From NCBI GenBank assembly GCA_021845665.1, contig JAJZVO010000049.1, positions 1 to 33,140 of the forward strand: DNA of 33,140 nucleotides, in the 5' to 3' direction. The translations under genes and the position numbers were made by a program. Shown in pieces: positions 7,604 to 14,917 of this stretch. Every line of letters starts with the position of its first letter. Position 1 is the first letter of the stretch. The notes below the pieces were generated by a model. It ran no database searches. It saw nothing but the letters and a program-made list of their open reading frames with translations, and was not told where the DNA came from. Origin of the DNA: Bacteroidota bacterium (GTDB lineage Bacteria; Bacteroidota; Ignavibacteria; Kryptoniales; JAKASW01).

Positions 7604-8944
7604 ATGCAGGACAAAATAGTTATAAAGAACGGATCGGTCCTTCTTCCTCATGGGTTGAAGGACACAGACATCGAATTGAGTGGTGGGATTATTTCACGCA
7701 TCGAACCTCGGATTTCGGCCGGCGCGGCCGCGACCGTAATCGACGCTGGCGAAAAGTTTGTAATTCCGGGGTTCATCGACGTACATACGAACGGCATCGC
7801 CGGATTTGATCTCACACTCGGGACCTACGACCAGGCAAATGACAGCTTCACTTCCGACGAAGAAATATATTTGAGCGGGTTAGATAATGCGCTCGGGCGA
7901 TATGCCTGTACGGGGGTCACCCGCGCAGTTCTCACGAGCCTCGCATCGCCGGCTCAAGATCTGAAAAAGGCCTTCGGATACGTGAGCAGGTACCGTGACA
8001 ACTATCGCGAGCGAGCGTGGAGCGCAGTATTAGCCGGGCTTTACGTAGAAGGCACTTTTATGAAAGAGGCGGGTTACCGCGGCGCTCATAACGCGGACTA
8101 CTTCAATGTACCTTCAAAGGAGCTGTTCGATGAGCTGCAAATGGCCGCCGGCGGCATGATAAAGATAGTTAACGTGGTCCCGGAATGGGGAGCGCCTGCC
8201 CTCAAGCTTATTAAATACCTCACCGCGAAAGGCATCATATGCGCGGCGGGGCACACAGGCGCCACGGGATATCAGTATTCACTGGCGATTAACCAGGGAA
8301 CGTGTCTGGCGACTCATTTTCTAAATGGACCCACCGGGTCGTCGGTGAAACCGTTCGATGGTGGAGGTGCAGCGGAGAGAGTGCTTCGTGCCGACCAGGT
8401 GTTTGCCGAAATTATCGCGGACGGCTACCACGTCGACAAGGCATACGTGATGGACGCCATAAAAAGAAAAGGCACCGACAAGGTGGTCGTGATTACAGAC
8501 AGCATGTTCCCCACGATGCTCGAAGGATTGGACAAATTCTCGATGCTGGGGGTCGAAGGGAGAGTAAGTTCGAACGGTGAGTACCTGCAAATCGCAGACA
8601 GGGGTAACGCTCTCTTCGGAAGCACACTGACGATGGACAAGGCATTCTCCAACATCCTGAATTGGCTGACCTCACCCGTAGAAGGTATCTGGTACAAGAT
8701 GCATGAGCCTCTCAATTTCGAAGAGGCACTTCTGAAGGCGTCGGAGATGTGCAGCGGTAACCCGGCCAGGGTGATCGGAATATTGGGACCCACTACCACA
8801 GTCGATCCGAAGGATATGAGCTGCTATACAGGGAGCATCGAAACTGGAAAGAGTGCCGATGTGCTGATCGCGGATATCACGGGAATTCAAGGCGATCGGA
8901 AGGTGAAGATCGAGAGGGCTTTTGTCAACGGACAGCCTGTCTGA
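7604..8944 (+). CDS. nagA: N-acetylglucosamine-6-phosphate deacetylase
   Basis: Removes acetate from GlcNAc-6-P to give glucosamine-6-P; an amidohydrolase-superfamily TIM barrel of 446 residues, longer than the roughly 380 of E. coli NagA because of an insertion around 68-95. Visible active-site elements are PGFIDVHTNG (H61, N63), E149 in LYVEGTF, H217 in GHTGAT, H238 in THFLNG, IIADGYHVD (H276) and the catalytic D299 in VVITDSM. The first metal site reads H-x-N, intermediate between the two-metal H-x-H and the E. coli Q-x-N forms. The start is ATG at 7604. It is 22 nt after the epimerase gene and 47 nt before nagB. Confidence 0.9.
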   Translation: MQDKIVIKNGSVLLPHGLKDTDIELSGGIISRIEPRISAGAAATVIDAGEKFVIPGFIDVHTNGIAGFDLTLGTYDQANDSFTSDEEIYLSGLDNALGRYACTGVTRAVLTSLASPAQDLKKAFGYVSRYRDNYRERAWSAVLAGLYVEGTFMKEAGYRGAHNADYFNVPSKELFDELQMAAGGMIKIVNVVPEWGAPALKLIKYLTAKGIICAAGHTGATGYQYSLAINQGTCLATHFLNGPTGSSVKPFDGGGAAERVLRADQVFAEIIADGYHVDKAYVMDAIKRKGTDKVVVITDSMFPTMLEGLDKFSMLGVEGRVSSNGEYLQIADRGNALFGSTLTMDKAFSNILNWLTSPVEGIWYKMHEPLNFEEALLKASEMCSGNPARVIGILGPTTTVDPKDMSCYTGSIETGKSADVLIADITGIQGDRKVKIERAFVNGQPV

Positions 8945-8991
8945 AAACACACAGTTCCACTGAGCAACCACACGAACCGGAGAATTACAAA

Positions 8992-9771
8992 TTGAAATCT
9001 GAAAGCACAGTATCAACTTTCAAAATCGATGAGCTTAACGTAGAGGTGTACAGAGACCGAAAAACTATGGGAGCGCGAGCGGCGTCAGCTGTTGCTGAAA
9101 AGCTGAAGAGCATACTATCATCAGGAAAGAATGTGCGAATGATATTCGCCGCCGCTCCTTCCCAGAACGAATTGCTCGACGCGTTAGTCTCGACTCCCGG
9201 AATCGATTGGTCCAAAGTAACGGCATTCCACATGGATGAATATGTCGGTCTGAAAGCCGGTGCTACCCAATCGTTTGGTGTTTTCTTAAGAGACAGGATT
9301 TTCGGGAAGGTAAAATTCGGGAAAGTCCATTACATAAGTTCGAATCCCGGCGATATCGATCATGAATGCGAGAGTTATTCCGAACTCCTTGCTGCGGCGC
9401 CAATAGACATTGTTTGTCTTGGGATAGGAGAGAACGGACATATCGCTTTCAACGACCCTGATGTCGCGGACTTCAATGATCCGAAGAGAGTTAAAGTCGT
9501 AGACCTCGATCACAAATCGAGACAGCAACAGGTAAACGACGGCTGTTTCTCCTCATTTGAGGAAGTGCCCAAGAGGGCGATCACCCTGACTATTCCGGCC
9601 CTGACTTCGTCTCGTTACATGTATGCAGTAGTCCCCGGCAAGACTAAGGCGGACGCTGTCCACCGCACGATCAAGGGCGAGATAACTGCCGCTTGTCCCG
9701 CTACGATCCTTCGGCGACACAACAACGCGATGCTGTTCCTCGATGCCGACTCCGCAGCTGAGATCGAGTGA
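8992..9771 (+). CDS. nagB: Glucosamine-6-phosphate deaminase
   Basis: Converts glucosamine-6-P to fructose-6-P and ammonia, the last step of the amino-sugar route. It has 259 residues, the normal length. Signatures are FHMDEYVGL (D82-E83, equivalent to catalytic D72 of the E. coli enzyme) and GIGENGHIAFNDP (144-156, with H150). Where E. coli has Asp141 this protein has Asn148 (GENGH), a form found in other members of the wider family. The start is TTG at 8992 with GGAG about 10 nt upstream; the next in-frame Met is residue 26, inside the fold. It is the last gene of the plus-strand operon, followed by convergent HAD genes. Confidence 0.92.
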   Translation: MKSESTVSTFKIDELNVEVYRDRKTMGARAASAVAEKLKSILSSGKNVRMIFAAAPSQNELLDALVSTPGIDWSKVTAFHMDEYVGLKAGATQSFGVFLRDRIFGKVKFGKVHYISSNPGDIDHECESYSELLAAAPIDIVCLGIGENGHIAFNDPDVADFNDPKRVKVVDLDHKSRQQQVNDGCFSSFEEVPKRAITLTIPALTSSRYMYAVVPGKTKADAVHRTIKGEITAACPATILRRHNNAMLFLDADSAAEIE

Positions 9772-9793
9772 AGCACGGCTAATGTCGGCATCG
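9741..9793 (+). repeat. Inverted repeat spanning the nagB stop codon
   Basis: CGATGCCGAC (9741-9750) and GTCGGCATCG (9784-9793) are exact 10-bp reverse complements around the nagB stop at 9769-9771. A smaller stem, CAAGCT/AGCTTG (9808-9813 and 9821-9826), follows. No T-run is present, so intrinsic termination is uncertain; the stem could protect the 3' end of the operon mRNA. Confidence 0.4.
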
Positions 9794-9895
9794 GCCAATC
9801 GCCAGACCAAGCTCAACCGTAGCTTGATGCTGGACTTGCCTCAGGAGCTTGACCCGCACGGATCCATCTGGACTTCCGGCGGAGCCTGGCATCGT

Positions 9896-10510
9896 TCACG
9901 ATCGATTTCCCGGTACACCGATCAGGCATCCGCGTTCCGCCAGAATCTTCCTTAGCCGGACCGCCGACTCGAACACTATTCCGTCCATGCCAACGGATCG
10001 TGCACCCTTAATGTTGTCTGGGTTGTCATCGATCATCAAAGCCCTGCCTGGCGGGACGTTCAGCAAGTCGAGAACTCTCCGGTAAATGACCGGATCGGGC
10101 TTCGCGGCGCGCTCGTCACTTGATATCAGAACAGGATTGAATATCCCATCGAGATGATTCCTCGTGATAATGTCTCTGAAAAAACCGGAGATCGCATTTG
10201 TCAATAGCGCAACCTGGTAATTGTTCCTCAGCTCCCTCACCAAATCGATTACATCTCCATTGATTGAGACATATCCCCACCACTCGTCCCGGACTTGGTT
10301 TGCAGGGATGCCTGCAAACTCACCGAGCTTCCCGAACAATTCGTCTTCCGAAATTTCGCCCCTGTCGGCCGGGCCGACTATCCTGTTTTTCACTTCCATG
10401 GATTCCTTCTCCGGCAGGTATTTCCTGAACCAGATTGGGGCAATCTCCGAGCAGACTACGCCGAAGAAATCGAAAACGAATGCGTCATAAGGCATGCTAC
10501 TGCGGCCCAC
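9896..10510 (-). CDS. HAD-superfamily hydrolase (subfamily IA)
   Basis: A cytoplasmic phosphatase-like protein of about 200 residues. The four HAD motifs are present: I FDFFGVV (nucleophile Asp), II LLTNA, III the Lys of AAKPDP, and IV MIDDNPDN. The long helical cap between I and II is that of haloacid dehalogenase/sugar-phosphatase relatives. The frame allows GTG at 10510, but ATG at 10495 (MPYDAFVFDFFGVV) fits the family start better; neither has a clear ribosome-binding site. It lies 30 nt downstream of another HAD gene and converges on nagB. The substrate is unknown. Confidence 0.85.
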   Translation of the reverse strand: MGRSSMPYDAFVFDFFGVVCSEIAPIWFRKYLPEKESMEVKNRIVGPADRGEISEDELFGKLGEFAGIPANQVRDEWWGYVSINGDVIDLVRELRNNYQVALLTNAISGFFRDIITRNHLDGIFNPVLISSDERAAKPDPVIYRRVLDLLNVPPGRALMIDDNPDNIKGARSVGMDGIVFESAVRLRKILAERGCLIGVPGNRS

Positions 10511-10540
10511 ATTAATGATTTTTGGACAATTGCTATCTGG

Positions 10541-11191
10541 TCAAAAAACTCTCAGGAGATCGGTCGGATAATTAATCAGGTGCTTCGCGCCGCTTGCCAG
10601 GAGCTCTTCCTTCGACCTGAAGCCCCACAGCGCTCCGACGGCGTACATCCCGGCCCGGTTCGCCGTCTGCATATCGACATCTGTGTCTCCCACATAGACA
10701 AAGTCTGCCGGTTGTATTCCGAACCGCCTGCTGATCTCCAGCGCCGCGGAAGGGTCGGGTTTCCTAGGCCATTCAGCTGATGAACCCATGATCACCCCGA
10801 AATGCACCTCGGGGAAGAGTGACGAAACGACCTTCCGGACCAATTCGTCTGCTTTGTTCGACAACACTGCCAGCTTGATCCCGCGCGATGAAAGCCGTAT
10901 CAGTAAATCGACAACACCGCTGTACGGTCTCGTCTTGGTTATACAGTTCGCCCGGTACTCGTTCATCATGAAATCGTAACATTCCGAAACCAGTTCATCG
11001 CTGCGAACATCCTCAGCAAGCGATTCATAAACCAGTCTTCTTATTCCGTTGCCGATCATGTTTTTATATTCTTCGACCGAATGTTGTCGAAAACCATGAT
11101 CGCGTAAGACAAGGTTCATGCAGTCGGCGAGATCTTCGAGTGAATTTACAAGCGTACCGTCGAGATCGAAAAGAACGGCCTTGAAGGTCAC
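10541..11191 (-). CDS. Phosphoglycolate phosphatase-like HAD hydrolase
   Basis: A 216-residue HAD hydrolase of the Gph/PGP type. Motif I is FDLDGTLVNS near the N-terminus, motif II is LAVLSNKA, motif III has KPDPSAAL and motif IV is VYVGDTDVDMQTANRAG. The cap domain (CMNLVLRDHGF, YKNMIGNGIRRLV) matches phosphoglycolate phosphatases, which remove 2-phosphoglycolate from oxidative DNA repair; a sugar-phosphate substrate cannot be excluded. The start is GTG at 11191 with GAGGGG a few bases upstream. It is 73 nt after the SDR gene and 30 nt before the next HAD gene, probably one transcript. Confidence 0.87.
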   Translation of the reverse strand: MTFKAVLFDLDGTLVNSLEDLADCMNLVLRDHGFRQHSVEEYKNMIGNGIRRLVYESLAEDVRSDELVSECYDFMMNEYRANCITKTRPYSGVVDLLIRLSSRGIKLAVLSNKADELVRKVVSSLFPEVHFGVIMGSSAEWPRKPDPSAALEISRRFGIQPADFVYVGDTDVDMQTANRAGMYAVGALWGFRSKEELLASGAKHLINYPTDLLRVF

Positions 11192-11264
11192 GATCCCCTC
11201 GTTCGTTGACGTCTGAGCAAGCCGAGCATACCGGGTACCATTTCAATTCCCATAAAGAGATGAC

Positions 11265-12020
11265 TTATTTCGATGAATCCCGGAATACCTGAAAACCGGC
11301 GAAAGACTGATTTACCGGCATCACCTCGAGGCGGTTGATGTTCACGTGCGGCGGGAGAGTTGCAACCCAGAAGATCATGTCAGCAATATCTTCAGCGATA
11401 AGCGGCCGAACTCCTTTATAAAGTGTATCGGAAACTTCCTGGTTGCCGCCGGTTCGTACAAGCGTAAATTCCGTCTCCGCCATCCCCGGCTCGATCGAGC
11501 TCACACGGACACCCGTACCGTGCAGGTCGCTCCGAAGCCCAAGCGAGAATTGGGTGACAAATGCCTTCGTGCCGCCGTACACATTGCCACCCGGGTAGGG
11601 GTATGTTCCGGCAATAGAACTTATGTTGACGATCGCTCCCTTCTGCTTTATCAGTGTCGGGAGAAGTTTGTGAGTTATAGTCACGAGGCCGGTAATGTTT
11701 GTGTCGATCATCCTGTTCCAATCATCGAGCTTCGCCTGGGGTGCAGGGGCCGTTCCGAGCGCGAGCCCGGCATTATTGACGAGGACATCGATGTCGCGGA
11801 ATATCGCCGGAATTGACGACAGCGCGTCCTCCAATGCCGCTTTATCGCGCATATCGAAAGGAAGTGCGAGAGTCTTGCCGCCGCCGAGCTCTTTCACGAG
11901 AGCCTTCAGCCTCTCCTCGCGCCGCCCGGTGACGACAACCTGCCAGCCATCTTTCGCGAATCTCCGCGCCGCAGCGGCGCCGAACCCCGATGTCCCTCCT
12001 GTAATGAATGCAGTCTTCAA
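11265..12020 (-). CDS. Short-chain dehydrogenase (YdfG-like)
   Basis: An NAD(P)-dependent oxidoreductase of about 251 residues with a Rossmann fold. From TTG at 12020, the cofactor motif is TGGTSGFG (residues 8-15), followed by a VVTGRREERL stretch that favours NADP. NNAG lies near 84-87, catalytic Ser in NISSIAG and YxxxK as YGGTK. The C-terminus (INRLEVMPVNQSFAGFQVFRD) resembles YdfG, an L-allo-threonine/3-hydroxy-acid dehydrogenase. An in-frame TTG at 12035 would add five residues, but 12020 has AAGGA at the right distance. It heads the SDR-HAD-HAD group. The substrate is not determined. Confidence 0.88.
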   Translation of the reverse strand: MKTAFITGGTSGFGAAAARRFAKDGWQVVVTGRREERLKALVKELGGGKTLALPFDMRDKAALEDALSSIPAIFRDIDVLVNNAGLALGTAPAPQAKLDDWNRMIDTNITGLVTITHKLLPTLIKQKGAIVNISSIAGTYPYPGGNVYGGTKAFVTQFSLGLRSDLHGTGVRVSSIEPGMAETEFTLVRTGGNQEVSDTLYKGVRPLIAEDIADMIFWVATLPPHVNINRLEVMPVNQSFAGFQVFRDSSK

Positions 12021-12063
12021 CGTAATTCCTTCCAAGAAAATTTCAGTTGATTATTCTCAGAAA

Positions 12064-12115
12064 AGCCGTGCCCCCGGATCTCGTCGGAGATTACCGACCG
12101 GCAATCTTCACGGCT
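12064..12115 (-). terminator. Nested stem-loops, terminator-like or 5' leader structure
   Basis: The outer arms AGCCGTG (12064-12070) and CACGGCT (12109-12115) are exact reverse complements. Inside is an imperfect palindrome at 12088-12107 (AGATT/AATCT arms, plus CCG/CGG). Read on the minus strand the outer stem ends in CACGGCTTTTC, a short T-run. It may end transcripts from the lipoprotein gene or form a leader before the SDR gene, whose start is 44 nt further on. Confidence 0.4.
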
Positions 12116-12322
12116 CCGTCACCTTGCAGCTATTCTCGATCTCTATATAAGATACAAAATCTTACTTAACCCGCAGCAACGCATTTCCCAAGATCATGAA
12201 ATAGATTCCCGGGACCGTCGGTCAACCGCATGGATGACACATCTGCCATGGCAGGATGTACTTCCTTTACTGCACAGAAACGTTTAAGGACGGTCTCAGG
12301 AATAAGTCCGCTTTATTCCTCA

Positions 12323-12358
12323 CCGGGTCCGATACTATTTGTCCGCACTTCGACCCGG
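12323..12358 (-). repeat. Inverted repeat downstream of the lipoprotein gene
   Basis: CCGGGTC (12323-12329) and GACCCGG (12352-12358) are exact 7-bp reverse complements beginning about 22 nt past the lipoprotein stop codon. No T-run follows, so it is only a possible terminator or 3' end stabiliser. Confidence 0.35.
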
Positions 12359-12380
12359 ACCAGGAAAACCTAAAACGACA

Positions 12381-12947
12381 TTAGTAGTAGTAACCGCCGC
12401 CGCTTGAGGTTGGCACTGTTATCGCCCACCCGAAGAGAGCTCCGCTGATCGGATGTACCATCTGGCCGTTGCTCACCTTCATCCCGGTCGAGTTGAGCAC
12501 ATACGTCCCATTTGTCTCAACATCGTAATACCAGCTTTGAGAAGTTATCTCGGGATCGTTCGCGACCATTGTCAGGGGATTTTGAAATTCTCCAACGAGC
12601 GAGTCTGTCTTCGTATCGGTTATTTTGAAAGCAAACGCTAAAATTGGCTTTTCCCCGGAAGGAGCGGTCGCCGCTAATGAAGTGGTGTCGCCACCCAGCA
12701 GTTCGAATTCCACCGGAGAGTTGAAAACGTTTGCGGGTATCTGAAACGTATATGGCCCGGACACTATTGTGTCCGCAGTTCCCGGCGTGATACTCGCCGA
12801 GTCGAGTACGGTCGTGAAGCCGTATTTCGTCCAGTCATGTACTCCCACCGTGCCTGTACTCGGCTGAGTCGGCATGGTCGATTTCTTACTACACGCTGCA
12901 AGCATTACCATCATTGACAGGCTCAAGACCACAAATATCTTACGCAT
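12381..12947 (-). CDS. Predicted lipoprotein of unknown function
   Basis: A 188-residue exported protein. The N-terminus MRKIFVVLSLSMMVMLAACSKK is a typical lipoprotein signal with lipobox LAAC (acylated Cys about residue 20). The mature part is rich in Thr, Ser, Pro and Gly, lacks recognised catalytic motifs and ends in SSGGGYYY. The segment TADTIVSGPYTFQIPANVF and later strands suggest an all-beta fold. I chose the ATG at 12947 because it begins the signal peptide and has AAAGG upstream; the frame reaches 12983 upstream but that would bury the signal. I do not recognise a family. Confidence 0.75.
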   Translation of the reverse strand: MRKIFVVLSLSMMVMLAACSKKSTMPTQPSTGTVGVHDWTKYGFTTVLDSASITPGTADTIVSGPYTFQIPANVFNSPVEFELLGGDTTSLAATAPSGEKPILAFAFKITDTKTDSLVGEFQNPLTMVANDPEITSQSWYYDVETNGTYVLNSTGMKVSNGQMVHPISGALFGWAITVPTSSGGGYYY

Positions 12948-13624
12948 TGAAATACCTTTCTCTTCATGTTTATAATTGCTCACGGCATACTAATCCTCTT
13001 TCTCGACACCGTTCTTCAGCATATGACGCATCGGCGGCCGGACAGCTCGCGCAGGTCATCCTATGGAACAATACATGCCGGCTGAAACTCGACGACCACC
13101 AACACCATTAGAAATGCCAACGGAACCGGTCAACTGTTCGTTCCATATTCAGTATGGGCCAGAAGCGACATCAAGCAGAAAGAAGTCTGAAAAGGTCACC
13201 GATTCAGATATTGAAGTCCGGTCTAACATCTCAGCAGATCTTTCGGGGAAGTTCAATCGAATGGCCGCGACTTTGAAATCAACTCCCAGAGAGTCGTGCA
13301 AATTCTTATCATGTACAGGAGAATACGAACACTCAGCCATCGCCTTGGCAAAAGAGAGCTGATGTGTCTTGCCTATGGTGTAGTTCCGTTATCTCAAGTA
13401 CTTGAAATCCGCTTTTGCTCCAGGTCATCGGTCCGCGATCCCACATTCTTCCTTCAACGCCGATATCCGCCGTGAGAGCTCATTTCCCGGGGCATTACTT
13501 GAAATCAAATGCAGAAATGTTGATTTTTATGGCTTCCATCGGTAAATTGAACCGTTCAATTTTTTTCTTGAAATTTCAATTTCGTAAGCGACAGGTGCGT
13601 TAGGAGGTAAATCCGGAGAGATTG
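12948..13624. other. Divergent intergenic region upstream of lacI-type gene
   Basis: About 677 bp between the lipoprotein and LacI-type genes. A 99-codon open frame at 13063-13362 has no ribosome-binding site, no recognisable motif and an unusual Ser/Arg/Thr-rich composition, so I treat it as chance. The right third is rich in TTGAA/TTCAA palindromes: TCAAGTACTTGA at 13394-13405, the 19-bp palindrome at 13544-13562, and TTGAAATTTCAA at 13568-13579. Confidence 0.6.
13520..13562 (+). promoter_or_regulatory. Promoter with overlapping palindromic operator, lacI-type gene
   Basis: TTGATT (13520-13525), a 17-nt spacer and TAAATT (13543-13548) form a plausible sigma-70 promoter. A perfect palindrome, AAATTGAAC-C-GTTCAATTT (13544-13562), overlaps the -10 and would cover the start of transcription. 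Its TTGAAcCG/TTCAA core resembles the site in front of the sugar-acid operon (31833-31846), although here the centre is one base shorter. Autoregulation by the LacI-type protein is inferred. Confidence 0.55.
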
Positions 13625-14659
13625 ATGAAGAGAATTACTATCGAGGATGTTGCGCGACGTGCGGGGGTTTCAAAGGGAACCGTTTCCGCCGTCATCAATG
13701 CCAAGAGTACGGTGAAACCGGGTACGAGAGATCATATTCTGGAAGTAATGAAGGAACTCAACTTCCGGCCGCGAGGGGTCGCAAGGAATTTAAAGAACGG
13801 TTCACAGGACAAGAGCATAGCGATTATCATCAAAGACCTGAACTATCCCTTCTACACTGCGATCGCCACGGGTGCAAAAGATTATGCGAGCACAAAAGGC
13901 TACTCGGTCATCATCACGAGCTCCGACGACAATCACGAGCGCGAGAAGAAACTCTCGCATTTGTTCTCTACAAAAGACATCAAGGGAACTATCATAGCCC
14001 CGGTAGTCGAGGGAACCGCAGAGATCGAACATCTTTTCAAATTGAAGATGATCAACTATCCTTTCGTTCTTCTCGAGGATGTAAAGGGAATCCAGGCGAA
14101 CGTAGTTGCGATCGACAACCTCAGGGCGATAAAGAAAGCCGTGAAGTACCTGATACAAGGCGGACACACGAAGATCGTTCATTTTGCCGGTCCGCCTCAG
14201 TCATCTCACACCCAGGAACGCATCGAGGGTTTCCGCGACGCCTTCAGCGAAAGTACTCTCGCCTTCAACCACGAGATGATCGTCTCGATCGGATCTCATT
14301 ATGAGGAGAGTTACGCCAAGACAATAGAGTATTTCAAGAAGATTGACAGGAGCCAGTACCCGACCGCAGTGGTCTGTTTCAACGACCATCAGGCGCTTGC
14401 GGTCATGACGGCTTTGAAAGATCTTCACATTGCCGTGCCTGGCGATATATCTATCATCGGGAACGACGATATTTACTACGCGCAGATTTATCCAATTCCG
14501 CTTACAACGATCAGGGCGCCGCAAGACGAAATCGGCAAGACTGCAGCCGAAATTCTCATCCGCAACATCGAGTCGTCCACCCTTCTCCCGATCGAGCGCG
14601 TCGTCCTCGATACCGAGTTTGTCGTCAGAGAATCGTCCAGGGTGCTGAACGGCGACTGA
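13625..14659 (+). CDS. LacI/GalR-family transcriptional regulator
   Basis: A 344-residue repressor-type DNA-binding protein. The N-terminal helix-turn-helix is TIEDVARRAGVSKGTVSAVIN (about 4-24), with the hinge helix at RGVARNLKNG (about 49-58), followed by a periplasmic-binding-protein-like sensor domain to the C-terminus (IAIIIKDLNYPFYTAIATGA, then IIGNDDIYYAQIYPIPLTTIR). The start is ATG at 13625 with GGAG about 7 nt upstream; a TTG directly before it would add one residue. The gene stands alone. Operator similarity suggests it controls itself and the sugar-acid operon at 24830-31522; the effector is unknown but probably a sugar acid or an intermediate of its breakdown. Confidence 0.93.
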   Translation: MKRITIEDVARRAGVSKGTVSAVINAKSTVKPGTRDHILEVMKELNFRPRGVARNLKNGSQDKSIAIIIKDLNYPFYTAIATGAKDYASTKGYSVIITSSDDNHEREKKLSHLFSTKDIKGTIIAPVVEGTAEIEHLFKLKMINYPFVLLEDVKGIQANVVAIDNLRAIKKAVKYLIQGGHTKIVHFAGPPQSSHTQERIEGFRDAFSESTLAFNHEMIVSIGSHYEESYAKTIEYFKKIDRSQYPTAVVCFNDHQALAVMTALKDLHIAVPGDISIIGNDDIYYAQIYPIPLTTIRAPQDEIGKTAAEILIRNIESSTLLPIERVVLDTEFVVRESSRVLNGD

Positions 14660-14715
14660 CTTTTTTCAAGACGGAAGGACTTTTTAGCCGGATTTCTTCG
14701 TTACTGATTTGTGAG

Positions 14716-14732
14716 AGGTTTCTGAGAAGCCT
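14716..14732 (+). terminator. Possible terminator after lacI-type gene
   Basis: AGGTTTCT and AGAAGCCT pair (one G-T) around a single G, so the real loop would be larger. The sequence is followed by TCTTC rather than a clean T-run, about 57 nt after the regulator's stop. Weak candidate. Confidence 0.25.
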
Positions 14733-14855
14733 TCTTCAGGAATCATGGATCATTGAAAACGAGGCCGGGATCCGGTCAATTCGGATAAATCCCAACGGGT
14801 GTGGATCGTCCGTCGGGTTTCTCGCCGGATTTTATTTTCCCTTTCATGTAACCCT

Positions 14856-14885
14856 TTCACATTAATAAATTACGGTTCGTAAGAT
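14856..14885 (+). promoter_or_regulatory. Possible promoter of the Bat operon
   Basis: TTCACA (14856-14861), an 18-nt spacer and TAAGAT (14880-14885) lie just upstream of the MoxR gene start at 14918, within a locally AT-rich stretch. The match is moderate and other nearby alignments are possible. Confidence 0.3.
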
Positions 14886-14917
14886 GTCAAATAAAGAAAC
14901 ACACACGAGGTGTTAAA

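Larger units (their letters stand above)
12021..12380. other. Intergenic region upstream of the SDR gene
   Basis: About 360 bp without a credible gene between the lipoprotein and SDR genes (both minus strand). It contains an inverted repeat near the lipoprotein stop (12323-12358), an operator-like TAAGAT-acaaa-ATCTTA palindrome (12148-12164), and nested inverted repeats at 12064-12115. AT-rich sequence at 12141-12165 could hold the SDR promoter, but I cannot fix the elements. Confidence 0.6.

Noticed and set aside
13063-13362. 99-codon plus-strand frame between the lipoprotein and LacI-type genes
   Set aside because: No ribosome-binding site, no recognisable domain, biased Ser/Thr/Arg composition, and a competing frame on the other strand; most likely chance.
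13544-13569. Palindrome followed by a T-run as an intrinsic terminator
   Set aside because: No plus-strand gene precedes it, the loop would be one base, and it overlaps a promoter -10 next to a LacI-type gene; an operator is the better reading.
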